Shown in pieces: positions 35,865 through 44,875 of a DNA stretch of 64,000 nucleotides. A model generated the notes under the pieces. It ran no database searches and was not told the origin of the DNA. It saw only the letters and a list, made by a program, of their open reading frames with translations. Numbering within the stretch: the first letter of the stretch is position 1; each line of letters opens with the position of its first letter. The translations under genes were made by a program, and so were the position numbers. Origin of the DNA: Maricaulis sp. (lineage in GTDB: Bacteria; Pseudomonadota; Alphaproteobacteria; Caulobacterales; Maricaulaceae); NCBI RefSeq assembly GCF_030149425.1, contig NZ_JASBRQ010000068.1, positions 1 to 64,000 of the forward strand, in the 5' to 3' direction.

Positions 35865-37705
35865 TCGGCCGCTACTCCCTTAACTTCTTCCAGTGCGTGC
35901 GGAATGAATATGTCCGCATCCTGCATGTCCCAGGCGGAGGTCGGGCAACGCTCGGCGCACAGGCCGCAATGCAGGCACAAGTCCTCATCCTTGACCATGA
36001 CGCGGCCTGTGTCCTTGAGCGGTTCGGACACGTAGAGGTCCTGCTCGAGATTATTGGCCGGCACTTTCAGCGTCTGGCGCAGATCTGCCTCTTCCGCATT
36101 GGGCACAATGGACAGGCAATCGACCGGACAGATATCGATACAGGCGTCACACTCCTTGCAGAGCGGCGGATCGAACACGGTCTGGACATCGCAATTGAGA
36201 CAACGCTGCACCTCGGTGACGATCTGTTCCTCGGTGAAGCCGAGCTCGACCTCGAGCTTGCGGTCCTTGAGGCGGCTACGCAGATCTTCCAGCGGCATTT
36301 CGCGGCGATGGGCGCCTTCGAATGTGTTGGAATACATCCACTCATTCACGCCCATCTTGGCCGATTGCAGGTTCAGCCCGCGCGGCATGCGTTCGGTCAC
36401 GGGCTGGTTTTCGCAATGCTTGTGGATCGAGATCGCGGCCTGGTGGCCATGCTCGACGGCCCAGATGATATTCTTTGGGCCAAAGGCGCTGTCGCCGCCG
36501 AAGAAGACGCCCTTGAGCGTGGATTCATGCGTGGTCTCGTCGACCACCGGCACGCCCCACTTGTCGAACTCGATACCGATATCGCGCTCAATCCAGGGGA
36601 AGGCATTTTCCTGGCCAATAGCCAGGATGACGTCGTCACAGGGGATGATCTTGGAACCACTCACGCGCTGATCGGTGATACGGCCGCGCTCGTCGAGCTC
36701 GTATTCCATGAGCTCGAATTCCATGCCGACCAGCTTGCCATTCTCCATGACAAACCGCTTGGGCGAGTGATTGACGAGGATTTCGACATTCTCATCCTCG
36801 GCGTCTTCCAGCTCCCAGGGCGAGGCCTTGAAGAATTCACGCGGCTTGCGGGCCATCACCTTCACATCATCCGCACCGAGGCGCAGGGAAGAGCGGCAGC
36901 AATCCATCGCCGTATTGCCGACACCGATGATCAGCACTTTCTTGCCGATTGCCTTGGTGTGTTCGAAGGCGACGTTTTCCAGCCATTCAATACCGATATG
37001 GATGTTGGCGGACGCTTCCTCGCGGCCCTCGATATTGAGGTCCTTGCCCTTGGGCGCGCCAGACCCGACGAAGACCGCATCATAGCCCTCGGCGAGCAGG
37101 TCCTTGAGGCTGTCGATACGCGAGTTGTACTTAATCTCGACGCCCATATTCTCGATATAGCCGATCTCCTCATCGAGCACTTCTTCCGGCAGACGGAAGG
37201 AGGGGATGTTGGAAATCATCAGCCCGCCGGCCCGGTGCAGGGCTTCAAACACCGTGCACTCATAGCCCAGCGGGGCGAGATCATTGGCGACGGTCAGCGA
37301 GGCCGGACCGGCTCCGATCAGGGCGATCTTCTTGCCGTTTGTCGTATCCGGCTTTTGCGGGATCAGGTGCGCGACCTCATCGCGATGATCTGCGGCAACG
37401 CGTTTCAGGCGGCAGATGGCGACCGGCTCTTCCTCGACGCGGCCGCGGCGGCAGGCCGGCTCGCACGGCCGGTCACAGACCCGGCCCAGAATGCCCGGGA
37501 AGACATTCGAGCGGCGGTTGACCAGATAGGCGTCGGTAAAGCGCCCCTGCGCAATCAGGCGGATATATTCCGGCACCGGCGTGTGTGCCGGGCAGGCCCA
37601 CTGGCAATCGACGACCTTGTGATAATAGTCGGGATCCTGGGTATTTGTCGGCTTCAAACTGCTCTCCCCCGAACGGTGAAACGTCGCTGGCGCGCGTTCT
37701 CTCAT
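35861..37705 (-). CDS. GltD-like FAD oxidoreductase fused to a two-[4Fe-4S] ferredoxin domain
   Basis: About 614 residues from ATG 37705. The N-terminal cluster domain (DCQWACPAHTPVPEY; CDRPCEPACRRG) and the FAD/NADPH module (ALIGAGPASLTVANDLAPLG; KVLIIGVGNTAMDC) match glutamate synthase small-subunit proteins. About residues 455-600 add CLNCDVQ, CKECDACIDICPVDC and CLHCGLCAERCPTSAW, a bacterial-type ferredoxin module. A TTG at 37656 behind a strong GGGGGAGAG is an alternative start. It is first in the operon with korA and korB, so it probably passes electrons between their ferredoxin site and NAD(P). Confidence 0.88.
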   Translation of the reverse strand: MRERAPATFHRSGESSLKPTNTQDPDYYHKVVDCQWACPAHTPVPEYIRLIAQGRFTDAYLVNRRSNVFPGILGRVCDRPCEPACRRGRVEEEPVAICRLKRVAADHRDEVAHLIPQKPDTTNGKKIALIGAGPASLTVANDLAPLGYECTVFEALHRAGGLMISNIPSFRLPEEVLDEEIGYIENMGVEIKYNSRIDSLKDLLAEGYDAVFVGSGAPKGKDLNIEGREEASANIHIGIEWLENVAFEHTKAIGKKVLIIGVGNTAMDCCRSSLRLGADDVKVMARKPREFFKASPWELEDAEDENVEILVNHSPKRFVMENGKLVGMEFELMEYELDERGRITDQRVSGSKIIPCDDVILAIGQENAFPWIERDIGIEFDKWGVPVVDETTHESTLKGVFFGGDSAFGPKNIIWAVEHGHQAAISIHKHCENQPVTERMPRGLNLQSAKMGVNEWMYSNTFEGAHRREMPLEDLRSRLKDRKLEVELGFTEEQIVTEVQRCLNCDVQTVFDPPLCKECDACIDICPVDCLSIVPNAEEADLRQTLKVPANNLEQDLYVSEPLKDTGRVMVKDEDLCLHCGLCAERCPTSAWDMQDADIFIPHALEEVKGVAAE

Positions 37706-37902
37706 TGCAACCGTCCCCGCATCTGACCCCGCACCTTGGGCAGGGGTCAAGCGGATTTGGCGGGATTAGGCCGCTTTGTTCGGCTGAGGCAATGGATTTG
37801 CTGAGACAAAACAGCGACAGACATAAACCACACTAGTTGAATGGTTTTTTGACAACCGGGCCGGGCAGCGCTCTAAATGAACAAGCCAAGCAAGGAGCCA
37901 AT

Positions 37903-38661
37903 ATGGACGAGGCCAGCTATCGCAGCGAACTGCGCCAATTGCAGATCGCCCTGGTGCATATCCAGCGCCACATGATCGATACCGGCCAGAGTGCCATTAT
38001 CGTCTTTGAAGGCCGCGACAGCGCCGGCAAGGGCGGCACCATCCGGCGCATTGTCGAGCACGCAGCGCCACGCCAGACCCGGGTCATCGCCTTGGACAAG
38101 CCCTCCGACCGGGAGAAGCGCTCTTGGTATTTTCAGCGCTATGTCACCCATATGCCGGCCGCCGGCGAAATCGTCCTGTTCGACCGTTCCTGGTACAACC
38201 GGGCCGGCGTTGAATACGTCATGGACTTCTGCACCCCGGACCAGCGCGAGAGCTTTTTCGACATGGTGCCGAGTTTTGAGGGCATGGTCGTCAGCGCCGG
38301 GGCCCACCTGATCAAATACTATCTCGATATTTCCCGCGAGGAGCAGGCCAAGCGGCTCCAGTCACGCCGCACCAACCCGCTCAAATCCTGGAAGATTTCC
38401 GCCATCGATGAAGCTGCGCTCGAGCGCTATGACGAATACACAGAGGCGCGCGACATCATGCTGCAACGCACCTCCTTGCCGCACGCGCCCTGGCACGTCG
38501 TCAAGGCCGACAACAAGATGACCGCGCGCATCCACGTCATGCGCGACCTGGTCCGGCGCCTCCCAAGGCCAGAGGACATGCCGGAGACCAAGCATCCGGA
38601 ACCGGGCGTCCTGACCGAATTTGCGCCCGCATTACTGAAGACGGCACACCTGGCGCGCTAG
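37903..38661 (+). CDS. ppk2: Polyphosphate kinase 2 family protein
   Basis: A 252-residue P-loop kinase starting at ATG 37903 after AAGGAG; a frame from TTG 37837 is longer but lacks a site. The Walker A is FEGRDSAGKGGTIR (Lys43), the Walker B is LFDRSWYNRAGVE (Asp94), and the lid region RLQSRRTNPLKSWKIS is basic. PPK2 enzymes use polyphosphate to phosphorylate nucleotides, or the reverse. Whether it prefers mono- or diphosphates cannot be read. Divergent from the kor operon; its stop overlaps that of the KAP NTPase gene by four bases. Confidence 0.92.
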   Translation: MDEASYRSELRQLQIALVHIQRHMIDTGQSAIIVFEGRDSAGKGGTIRRIVEHAAPRQTRVIALDKPSDREKRSWYFQRYVTHMPAAGEIVLFDRSWYNRAGVEYVMDFCTPDQRESFFDMVPSFEGMVVSAGAHLIKYYLDISREEQAKRLQSRRTNPLKSWKISAIDEAALERYDEYTEARDIMLQRTSLPHAPWHVVKADNKMTARIHVMRDLVRRLPRPEDMPETKHPEPGVLTEFAPALLKTAHLAR

Positions 38662-41600
38662 GCATCCGCCTCAGGTGGCGGTGCACTGTCCTCCCGCTTC
38701 TTCGGCGGGACCGCCACGCGGCTGAAGGATGCGCTTGAAGCACTGCGCAGATAACCCTGAAGCTGCGACCGCGTCAGCTCTTTCACGACCGGGTGTAGCG
38801 TTTCCACATTATCCGGCGGAGAAAAGCCAGTTCGGCCACTCATTTTTTCGACGAAGCCGGAGACGATTTCTCGGAGTAAAGGATTGACCTCCATCGCCCC
38901 ACGCGCTGCGGGGAAGCAGCCGATTTCATCCATTGCGCCAAAAGCTATCCGGGCCATGATGGCGTCAGCAGCAGTCAGGCCGACGGTCAGATAGCGCATC
39001 CGGTTGACGAAACGCTTTGCGGCACGGGGCGTTCCGACCGCTTGTGAGACAGCGGGAAGCCAGGTGTTGATGGCCCGTTGAAAGGCGTCGCTATCGCGCG
39101 TTGGCAGATCATCATGGTCCTGGCGTTCGCGATACCAGCGCACCGGACCGGCGAACACCAGATACATCAAGCCAAGCGCGAACAGGATGACCAATCCATA
39201 GCGGCCCGCTTGCTGCATGAACGTCAATTCGGGGTAGACCGGATCAACAAGGCTCACAACGGTTGGAAGCTGAATACCCTCAGCGGTGGTTACGGACCCC
39301 AGCTCAGTGGTTGCGCCATCGGTCACCGGTTCGCCGGGTTCACCGTTGTCGCCGGCATCAGACCCGGCCTCGCGGGCCGTATCCGGCAGCACTGGCTCCC
39401 CGGCCGCTTCCGTTTCCACCCCGCCTCGCTCAGCGGGTTGGGGCCAGATCGCCGAAACCGCCGTTCCTGCAGCGACGAGAAGCAATGCCCCAAGCAGCAG
39501 CGCCTCCCAAGCCCCGTGACGCTGCGGTCCGGTCCGGCGCGGCGCGACGGGGGCATCACCCCTGGAGCGGCTGAGCATCTCCTCGACCGCCTCCATGTCA
39601 AAGAGCGGAACCGGTACGGTCAGATTGACCAACTTCTCCAGATAATGTTCGGCGCGCTTGATCTTGCTCTTCTCGTCAGTGCCGTCCGAATTCGGGGCCT
39701 CAATCGACTGGGCCAGGGCATTGAGCACGGCTTCTTCTTCAAGACCGAGCAGAACGAAACAATCCCCGCTGGAGGTCAGGAAATTGACCGCCTCAAGGAC
39801 TTCAACGATCTGATGCTTCCGGCAGCGATCAAGGTCGTCGATGATCAGGACCAGCCTTGGATGTTCCATCACGGCGCACACATCGCCGAAGGCTGCACCG
39901 AATTTGTGCCGGAAGTTCAATCGTTCTTCGAAGCGGGCAAACTGCATCACCCCGCCAGCCTGCCCCAATAGCCGCGCCGGACTGATCTGGATGGTTCTCA
40001 GATCGCTGACCGTCCGCAGCAAGAGCGCCAGCAATCCCGCCAGGCCCGCACCGCCGAGCAGGCGATCCTGCAAAGACGCGTCAGGGAGTTTCTCTCCCGA
40101 GGCCCACTCGATGACACCGGAGTGCCACAACATCACCAGCGCGACAGCAACGAGAGCCGACCAGAGCACGACACCGAGCGCGGCCTTCAGCGGATCGGCA
40201 CATACACGCCGCCGCAGAAGCTTGTACCGAACGACAATTCCAGCAGATGTCCAGACAGGCGGCACGGCGCGCCGCACAGCTTCCATCAACGCCGCGAACA
40301 AATGCTCTTCATTCTGGTGGTGCCAGGCATTGAACCAGACCGGGCACGCGCCTTCCCCGCGCAGGCGGTGCTCAATGATCTTCATCAAAGAGGACTTCCC
40401 CGAGCCCCAGGCGCCAGTGATGCCGATTGTCATCGGGGCCGATGTGTCGCGGTTGAGGATAAACCCGGCAAGCCGCTCGGCCAACTCACCAAGCGCACGC
40501 GGTGCGTCATCAAGATGCTCAATCGGTTTGTCTGATTGCAGCTTGCTTTCAATGACTTCAACCGGTGTCATGTCGGCGTCGGCCGGGCTGGCCCGACGCG
40601 GAACCACGATCACCGCCGCCAATAGCAACAGCCAGCTGAACCATCCCAGAAGCTGTATCGACACAGCGGGTGTGCCGCCTATCAGCCAGGCCCGGGCGAT
40701 ATAGCTGCGCCCGCTCGGCTGCCCCTCCGCCCCTCGCACAATATAGGCAATATGGACATCAAGCTCGTCTTCCACCGCCATTGAGACGGGTACCAGCACG
40801 CCAAGATCTGCGCCCAATTCGGCCTGCTGGCTGCGCGACCACACCGATTGTGTCGCCTCCCAGCCCCGCCCGGGCGTGTGACGGTAGAGGCCAGCCGGCA
40901 CATCGGCCGCCCGAGAGCGCGCCAATGCCCAACTCACACTCCCGTCGAGATTGGTCCAGACATCGATGAAATCGAGTGCTTCATTGATGGTCTGCGGCGC
41001 ACCGACGACACCGTTTTCGATCGGCCAGACACGCCCCTGACTGCCGACCACCCAGCCACGGGAAAAGCCGGGTGTCGCGTGGATGGCCGACATTCCAATT
41101 GTGTCGCCTTGCAGCGGCGACGGGACGTCAAACTCAATGGCTTCGGGCAAGGGGGACGGAGCAGAAAATTCCTCCGCCATCACCGCATTGAACGTTATTA
41201 GGGTTCCGTCTTGCCCTATCGCCATCGCACTCAGGTTCGGCCAGTCGACCCAAACATCGACCAGCTCCGTTGGCGCGTCGACGGCTCCCAAAAATGCCGG
41301 GACAGGATACTCGGCCCACTGGAAGCCGTCATAGAGAGCAACAAAACCAGCACCGACAGCAACCCCGCTTTGACCCCGCCGGTCCACCTGCATGGCCCGA
41401 ACAGGGCCCTCAAGCTCCAGCACCCGTTCTTCATTGCGTTGCACCTGCCCTAGCGCGCGCAAATCACCGGCCACCGGGTCTCGCAACGAGACCTCGGATC
41501 GACCAAATTGCCGATCCAGGCTCAACAGCGCCGACCCGTCCTCGCTCAATGCAAGCCCGCCCCCGAAGCCGGTGGCCAGCCGACGCCGCTCTACGGTTTG

Positions 41601-42077
41601 ATACGCAATATTCTCCAACTGGTGGATCGCTGCCGGGCTCCAGGCCAAGACATAGATATCGGCGATTGAACGCTGCGCCGGTGTGCCTTGTTCCTGGCTT
41701 TGCTCCAACTGGTATTCGACGCCGGTCGCAATGTCCGTGATCTCGTAGAGCCGGAGATCAATGCGATCCGAGAGGCCATCCGGCGGGTCGATCCGGTCGA
41801 TTGCCCCAACCTCGACCGCGTAGTGCCGGTAATTGCGGTCACCGGGCCCGACTATATGGACATCGGGTGCAAAAAGGCTCGACACCCCCGCATCGCTGGC
41901 TTCGAGGGTTTGCGGCGTCACACGGCCATTGGGCATGACGACCCAGACCTGAAACAGCGCGACAGCCGCCGCGATGACTGCCAACCAGATGGCACCGGCC
42001 ATGGTCGGAAGCCGAAAGAGCTTCCCAATCGCCCGAGGCAAGCCCGCACGGGCCGGCGGCTCTTTGATATCGCTCAT
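38658..42077 (-). CDS. KAP-family P-loop NTPase with large N-terminal extracytoplasmic domain
   Basis: A 1139-residue membrane protein. Helix one spans about 27-47. Residues about 50-470 form a beta-rich region with recurrent SEDGSALLSLD-, GQDGTLITFN- and DGSVSWALARS-like strands, suggestive of a beta-propeller. A second helix (about 471-492) leads into a KAP NTPase: Walker A GAWGSGKSSL (about 554-563), two membrane segments (about 632-655 and 672-690), Walker B LVLIIDDLDRC (about 740-750), then two more helices (about 853-875, 954-975) around an acidic linker. Helices inserted in the NTPase are a KAP hallmark. PifA, a plasmid phage-exclusion protein, is in that family. Function unknown; monocistronic. 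Confidence 0.88.
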   Translation of the reverse strand: MSDIKEPPARAGLPRAIGKLFRLPTMAGAIWLAVIAAAVALFQVWVVMPNGRVTPQTLEASDAGVSSLFAPDVHIVGPGDRNYRHYAVEVGAIDRIDPPDGLSDRIDLRLYEITDIATGVEYQLEQSQEQGTPAQRSIADIYVLAWSPAAIHQLENIAYQTVERRRLATGFGGGLALSEDGSALLSLDRQFGRSEVSLRDPVAGDLRALGQVQRNEERVLELEGPVRAMQVDRRGQSGVAVGAGFVALYDGFQWAEYPVPAFLGAVDAPTELVDVWVDWPNLSAMAIGQDGTLITFNAVMAEEFSAPSPLPEAIEFDVPSPLQGDTIGMSAIHATPGFSRGWVVGSQGRVWPIENGVVGAPQTINEALDFIDVWTNLDGSVSWALARSRAADVPAGLYRHTPGRGWEATQSVWSRSQQAELGADLGVLVPVSMAVEDELDVHIAYIVRGAEGQPSGRSYIARAWLIGGTPAVSIQLLGWFSWLLLLAAVIVVPRRASPADADMTPVEVIESKLQSDKPIEHLDDAPRALGELAERLAGFILNRDTSAPMTIGITGAWGSGKSSLMKIIEHRLRGEGACPVWFNAWHHQNEEHLFAALMEAVRRAVPPVWTSAGIVVRYKLLRRRVCADPLKAALGVVLWSALVAVALVMLWHSGVIEWASGEKLPDASLQDRLLGGAGLAGLLALLLRTVSDLRTIQISPARLLGQAGGVMQFARFEERLNFRHKFGAAFGDVCAVMEHPRLVLIIDDLDRCRKHQIVEVLEAVNFLTSSGDCFVLLGLEEEAVLNALAQSIEAPNSDGTDEKSKIKRAEHYLEKLVNLTVPVPLFDMEAVEEMLSRSRGDAPVAPRRTGPQRHGAWEALLLGALLLVAAGTAVSAIWPQPAERGGVETEAAGEPVLPDTAREAGSDAGDNGEPGEPVTDGATTELGSVTTAEGIQLPTVVSLVDPVYPELTFMQQAGRYGLVILFALGLMYLVFAGPVRWYRERQDHDDLPTRDSDAFQRAINTWLPAVSQAVGTPRAAKRFVNRMRYLTVGLTAADAIMARIAFGAMDEIGCFPAARGAMEVNPLLREIVSGFVEKMSGRTGFSPPDNVETLHPVVKELTRSQLQGYLRSASSASFSRVAVPPKKREDSAPPPEADA

Positions 42078-42164
42078 TTATGCCCCCACATCTGCGCGAT
42101 ACCAGCTGTGGTGCCCCACTCCCTCAGAAATTGCAATGAGCCGCAAAACTCACCCGGGCTTGAT

Positions 42165-43097
42165 CTAAAGCTCATCCACGCTATCGACATGCCGGCTTGC
42201 TTCGCTTTTCAGCCAGGCGATGAAGGCTTGCGTGTCGGCGTCCAGCGGCCGGTTGCGGGCTGTGACGATGTGATAGGCGGACCGGACCGGTACGGAGCCG
42301 TCGGCGAATAGCGCCACCAGCCGGCCCGCGGCCAGGTCGTTCTGGGCCAGCGCGCGTTTGGCCAGGGCGACGCCGCGCCCGGCCACCGCGGCATCGATCA
42401 CCAGGGCGGACTGATTGAAACGCACACCGCTATCAAGTGGCACCGCGCTCACACCGCGGGCCTTGAACCATGACGCCCAATCGGCACCGTCGACTTCGGT
42501 TTCCGGTGAGCTGTCATGCAGCAAGGTATGATGCGCCAGATCCGCCGGGCGGCGTAACGGCAGATGATGATCCAGCAGGGCCGGAGCACAGACCGGCAAC
42601 GCGTCCTCGCTCAATAACAGGTCTTCATTCAGTGTCCGGTCCCCGCCCGGGCCGTAGCGGATCGCCAGATCGGCAGCGCCGCCGGCCAGATCCGCCCGTT
42701 CACGATCGGCTGAAATCCACACTTCAATGCCCGGATGCGCCTCCTGGAAAAAGGCCAGGCGCGGCGCCAGCCATTTGCCGGCGAAGGAGGGCGCGACAGA
42801 GACCGTCAAACGGCGGCGCTGAACCGGCCGCCGCATCAGCTCGACCGCATGGGCCAGACTTGCAAACGCCTCTGTTGTCACCCCGGCCGCCGCCTTCCCG
42901 GCCTCGGTCAGACGCATGGCCCGCCCCTCGCGCACGAAAAGTTGAACCCGGACCTGCTCTTCCAGCTGACGGATTTGCTGGCTCACCGCACCGGGCGTCA
43001 CCGCCAGCTCATCCGCGGCGCGGGAGAAACTCTCAAGCCTGGCAGCCGCTTCAAAGGCGCGCAGGGCATTCAGGGGCGGAAGGCGTCGATCACTCAT
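42165..43097 (-). CDS. LysR-family regulator (GcvA-like)
   Basis: A 310-residue regulator from ATG 43097. The helix-turn-helix is at about 20-45 (SFSRAADELAVTPGAVSQQIRQ, an 'LNALRAFEAAAR' start typical of the GcvA group). The effector domain begins near residue 85 (LTVSVAPSFAGKWLAPRL). It diverges from cysG and the sulfate-assimilation operon, so regulation of that operon is the simplest guess, though the subgroup is GcvA-like rather than CysB-like. A 13-base T-N11-A palindrome lies in the shared intergenic region. Confidence 0.9.
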   Translation of the reverse strand: MSDRRLPPLNALRAFEAAARLESFSRAADELAVTPGAVSQQIRQLEEQVRVQLFVREGRAMRLTEAGKAAAGVTTEAFASLAHAVELMRRPVQRRRLTVSVAPSFAGKWLAPRLAFFQEAHPGIEVWISADRERADLAGGAADLAIRYGPGGDRTLNEDLLLSEDALPVCAPALLDHHLPLRRPADLAHHTLLHDSSPETEVDGADWASWFKARGVSAVPLDSGVRFNQSALVIDAAVAGRGVALAKRALAQNDLAAGRLVALFADGSVPVRSAYHIVTARNRPLDADTQAFIAWLKSEASRHVDSVDEL

Positions 43098-43107
43098 AGC
43101 CCTTAGT

Positions 43108-43120
43108 TTAGTTTTTCTAA
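43108..43120. promoter_or_regulatory. Candidate LysR-type binding site
   Basis: TTAG-TTTTT-CTAA fits the T-N11-A palindrome bound by LysR regulators. It lies 11 bases before the LysR start and 95 bases before cysG, in an AT-rich stretch. Confidence 0.5.
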
Positions 43121-43214
43121 CACATAAACGCAAAAAACTTCGTTTGAATGCGGCAGTCTCAATAGAAATATTGATCCCATCGCGCCACGGAGGCGCAGGA
43201 ACAGGATTGCCAGA

Positions 43215-44603
43215 ATGCGTGTTTTTCCAGCATCAATTCCCCTGGATGGGCGGACGGTTATCGTTTCGGGTGCCGGCTTTATGGCCGAGGCCAAGGCGCG
43301 TCTCTTCGTTGGCAGTCCGGCCCGGTTGAAGTGGTTCACCGGCGCCGACACTGAGCCTGTTGCTTCGGACATCGCCCGATTTGCCGAAGTCATACGCCGC
43401 GAGCCGACGCGGCGGGACTTCCGTGGCGCGAGCCTGGTTTTCATTGCTGGCGGCGAGGACCATGTCATCGCCCGGCAGGCCCGCGAAGCCCGCGCCAAGG
43501 GCGCTCTCGTCAATATCGTCGACAGCCCGAAAGGCTCCGATTTCCAGACACCGGCCCTGGTGGATCGCGATGCCATGGTGATCTCCATTGCCTCAGGCGG
43601 TGCCACGCCGGTGCTTTCGGTCGATATCCGGTCCCAGATCGAGCGCCTGGTGCCGGCGCGTGTCGGTATCCTCGCTGATCTTGCCCGGGAGCTGCGCGGA
43701 ACCGTCAAATCCGTGCTCGACAAGTTCGATGATCGCCGCGCCTTCTGGGAACGCGCGCTGCGCGGCAAGGCTCGCGATCTCGCCCTGTCCGGCGACAAGG
43801 CCGGGGCCCGGCGTGAAATGCTGCGCGAACTCAATACCGACGCCCCGCCCCCCAGCGGCATTGTCCACCTGGTCGGAGCCGGCCCGGGTGACCCTGACCT
43901 GCTGACCATCAAGGCCGCACGGCTGTTGCGGGAGGCGGATGTCATCGTCCACGACCGGCTGGTCGGCGACGGCGTGCTCGATCTTGCCCGCCGCGACGCG
44001 ATCCGCATCGATGTCGGCAAGACCAAGGGCCATCACCCCGTACCGCAGGACGAAATCGCCGACATTCTTGTTCGCGAAGCCCGCAAGGGTCAGCGCGTGG
44101 TGCGCCTCAAGGGCGGCGACCCCTTCATTTTCGGCCGCGGCGGCGAAGAGCTGGAAACAGTTCGCGCGGCGGGTATCGAAGCGGAAGTGACGCCGGGCAT
44201 TTCCGCCGCCCTCGCCTGCGCCGCCTCTTCCGGCATTCCGCTCACTCATCGCGACCACGCCCAGAGCGTCACCTTTGCTTCCGGTGTGGTGAAAAAGGAC
44301 GGTCCCGACGTGAATTACCAGGCTCTTTCCGCCCCGAACGCGACGGCCGTCTTCTACATGGGCGTCGGTGCCGCGCCGGAAATCCAGACCAAGCTGCTCG
44401 CGGCCGGTCGTACCGGCGCTACGCCCGTTGCCATTATCGAGAACGGGTCGAGCGAAAATGAGCGCACCCTGACCGGCATTCTCGGCGACCTCGCCGGGCT
44501 GGTCGAGCGGGCCAATGTCAAAGGCCCCGCCATCATCATCGTCGGCGAAACCGCCGCCCTGGCTGCCTCTCAACCGGTTGAGGCCGTGGAGAATTTCGCA
44601 TGA
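43215..44603 (+). CDS. cysG: Siroheme synthase (CysG-type, trifunctional)
   Basis: A 462-residue fusion. Residues 1-200 form the precorrin-2 dehydrogenase/ferrochelatase part (an altered GAGFMAEAKARLFV nucleotide-binding loop, IASGGATPVLSVDIRSQIE). From about 215 the uroporphyrinogen-III methyltransferase part follows (VHLVGAGPGDPDLLTIKAAR, VHDRLVGDGVL, RLKGGDPFIFGRGGEE, GIPLTHRDHAQSVTF). It makes siroheme, the cofactor of CysI. It overlaps the next gene by four bases and heads the sulfite-reduction operon. Within the dehydrogenase part the usual GxGxxA pattern is present. Confidence 0.94.
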   Translation: MRVFPASIPLDGRTVIVSGAGFMAEAKARLFVGSPARLKWFTGADTEPVASDIARFAEVIRREPTRRDFRGASLVFIAGGEDHVIARQAREARAKGALVNIVDSPKGSDFQTPALVDRDAMVISIASGGATPVLSVDIRSQIERLVPARVGILADLARELRGTVKSVLDKFDDRRAFWERALRGKARDLALSGDKAGARREMLRELNTDAPPPSGIVHLVGAGPGDPDLLTIKAARLLREADVIVHDRLVGDGVLDLARRDAIRIDVGKTKGHHPVPQDEIADILVREARKGQRVVRLKGGDPFIFGRGGEELETVRAAGIEAEVTPGISAALACAASSGIPLTHRDHAQSVTFASGVVKKDGPDVNYQALSAPNATAVFYMGVGAAPEIQTKLLAAGRTGATPVAIIENGSSENERTLTGILGDLAGLVERANVKGPAIIIVGETAALAASQPVEAVENFA

Positions 44604-44875
44604 AAACCCTGACTGCAAACCGCCTCACCGACGGCCGCGTCATTTACCGCACAGTCGAGGGCCAATGGTCCACCGAGCTGGCCGAGGCTCAGCGCCTGAC
44701 CGCCGAGGAGGCGGTCGAGTTGCTGCCGGTCGCGGAAGCCGAATTCGGCATTGCTGTCGGCCCCTACATCATCGATCTCGATAAAGAGGGTCCGGCGGGG
44801 CAGAAATGGCGCCGCGAGACCATCCGCCTGGCCGGTCCGACCACGGGCACAACCCATGTGCTGGGAGCGGCCTGA
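44600..44875 (+). CDS. DUF2849 family protein
   Basis: A 91-residue soluble protein (LTANRLTDGRVIYRT, then WSTELAEAQRLTAEEAVELL, and a C-terminal TTHVLGAA). I recognise it as the DUF2849 protein that alphaproteobacteria keep between cysG and cysI. Its role is unknown; conserved placement suggests help with siroheme delivery or sulfite reductase, which is inference. It overlaps cysG by four bases and cysI by one. Confidence 0.88.
   Translation: MKTLTANRLTDGRVIYRTVEGQWSTELAEAQRLTAEEAVELLPVAEAEFGIAVGPYIIDLDKEGPAGQKWRRETIRLAGPTTGTTHVLGAA

Noticed and set aside
35897-37726. 609-residue plus-strand open frame opposite the GltD-like gene
   Set aside because: Shadow of the iron-sulfur flavoprotein, with no family motif.
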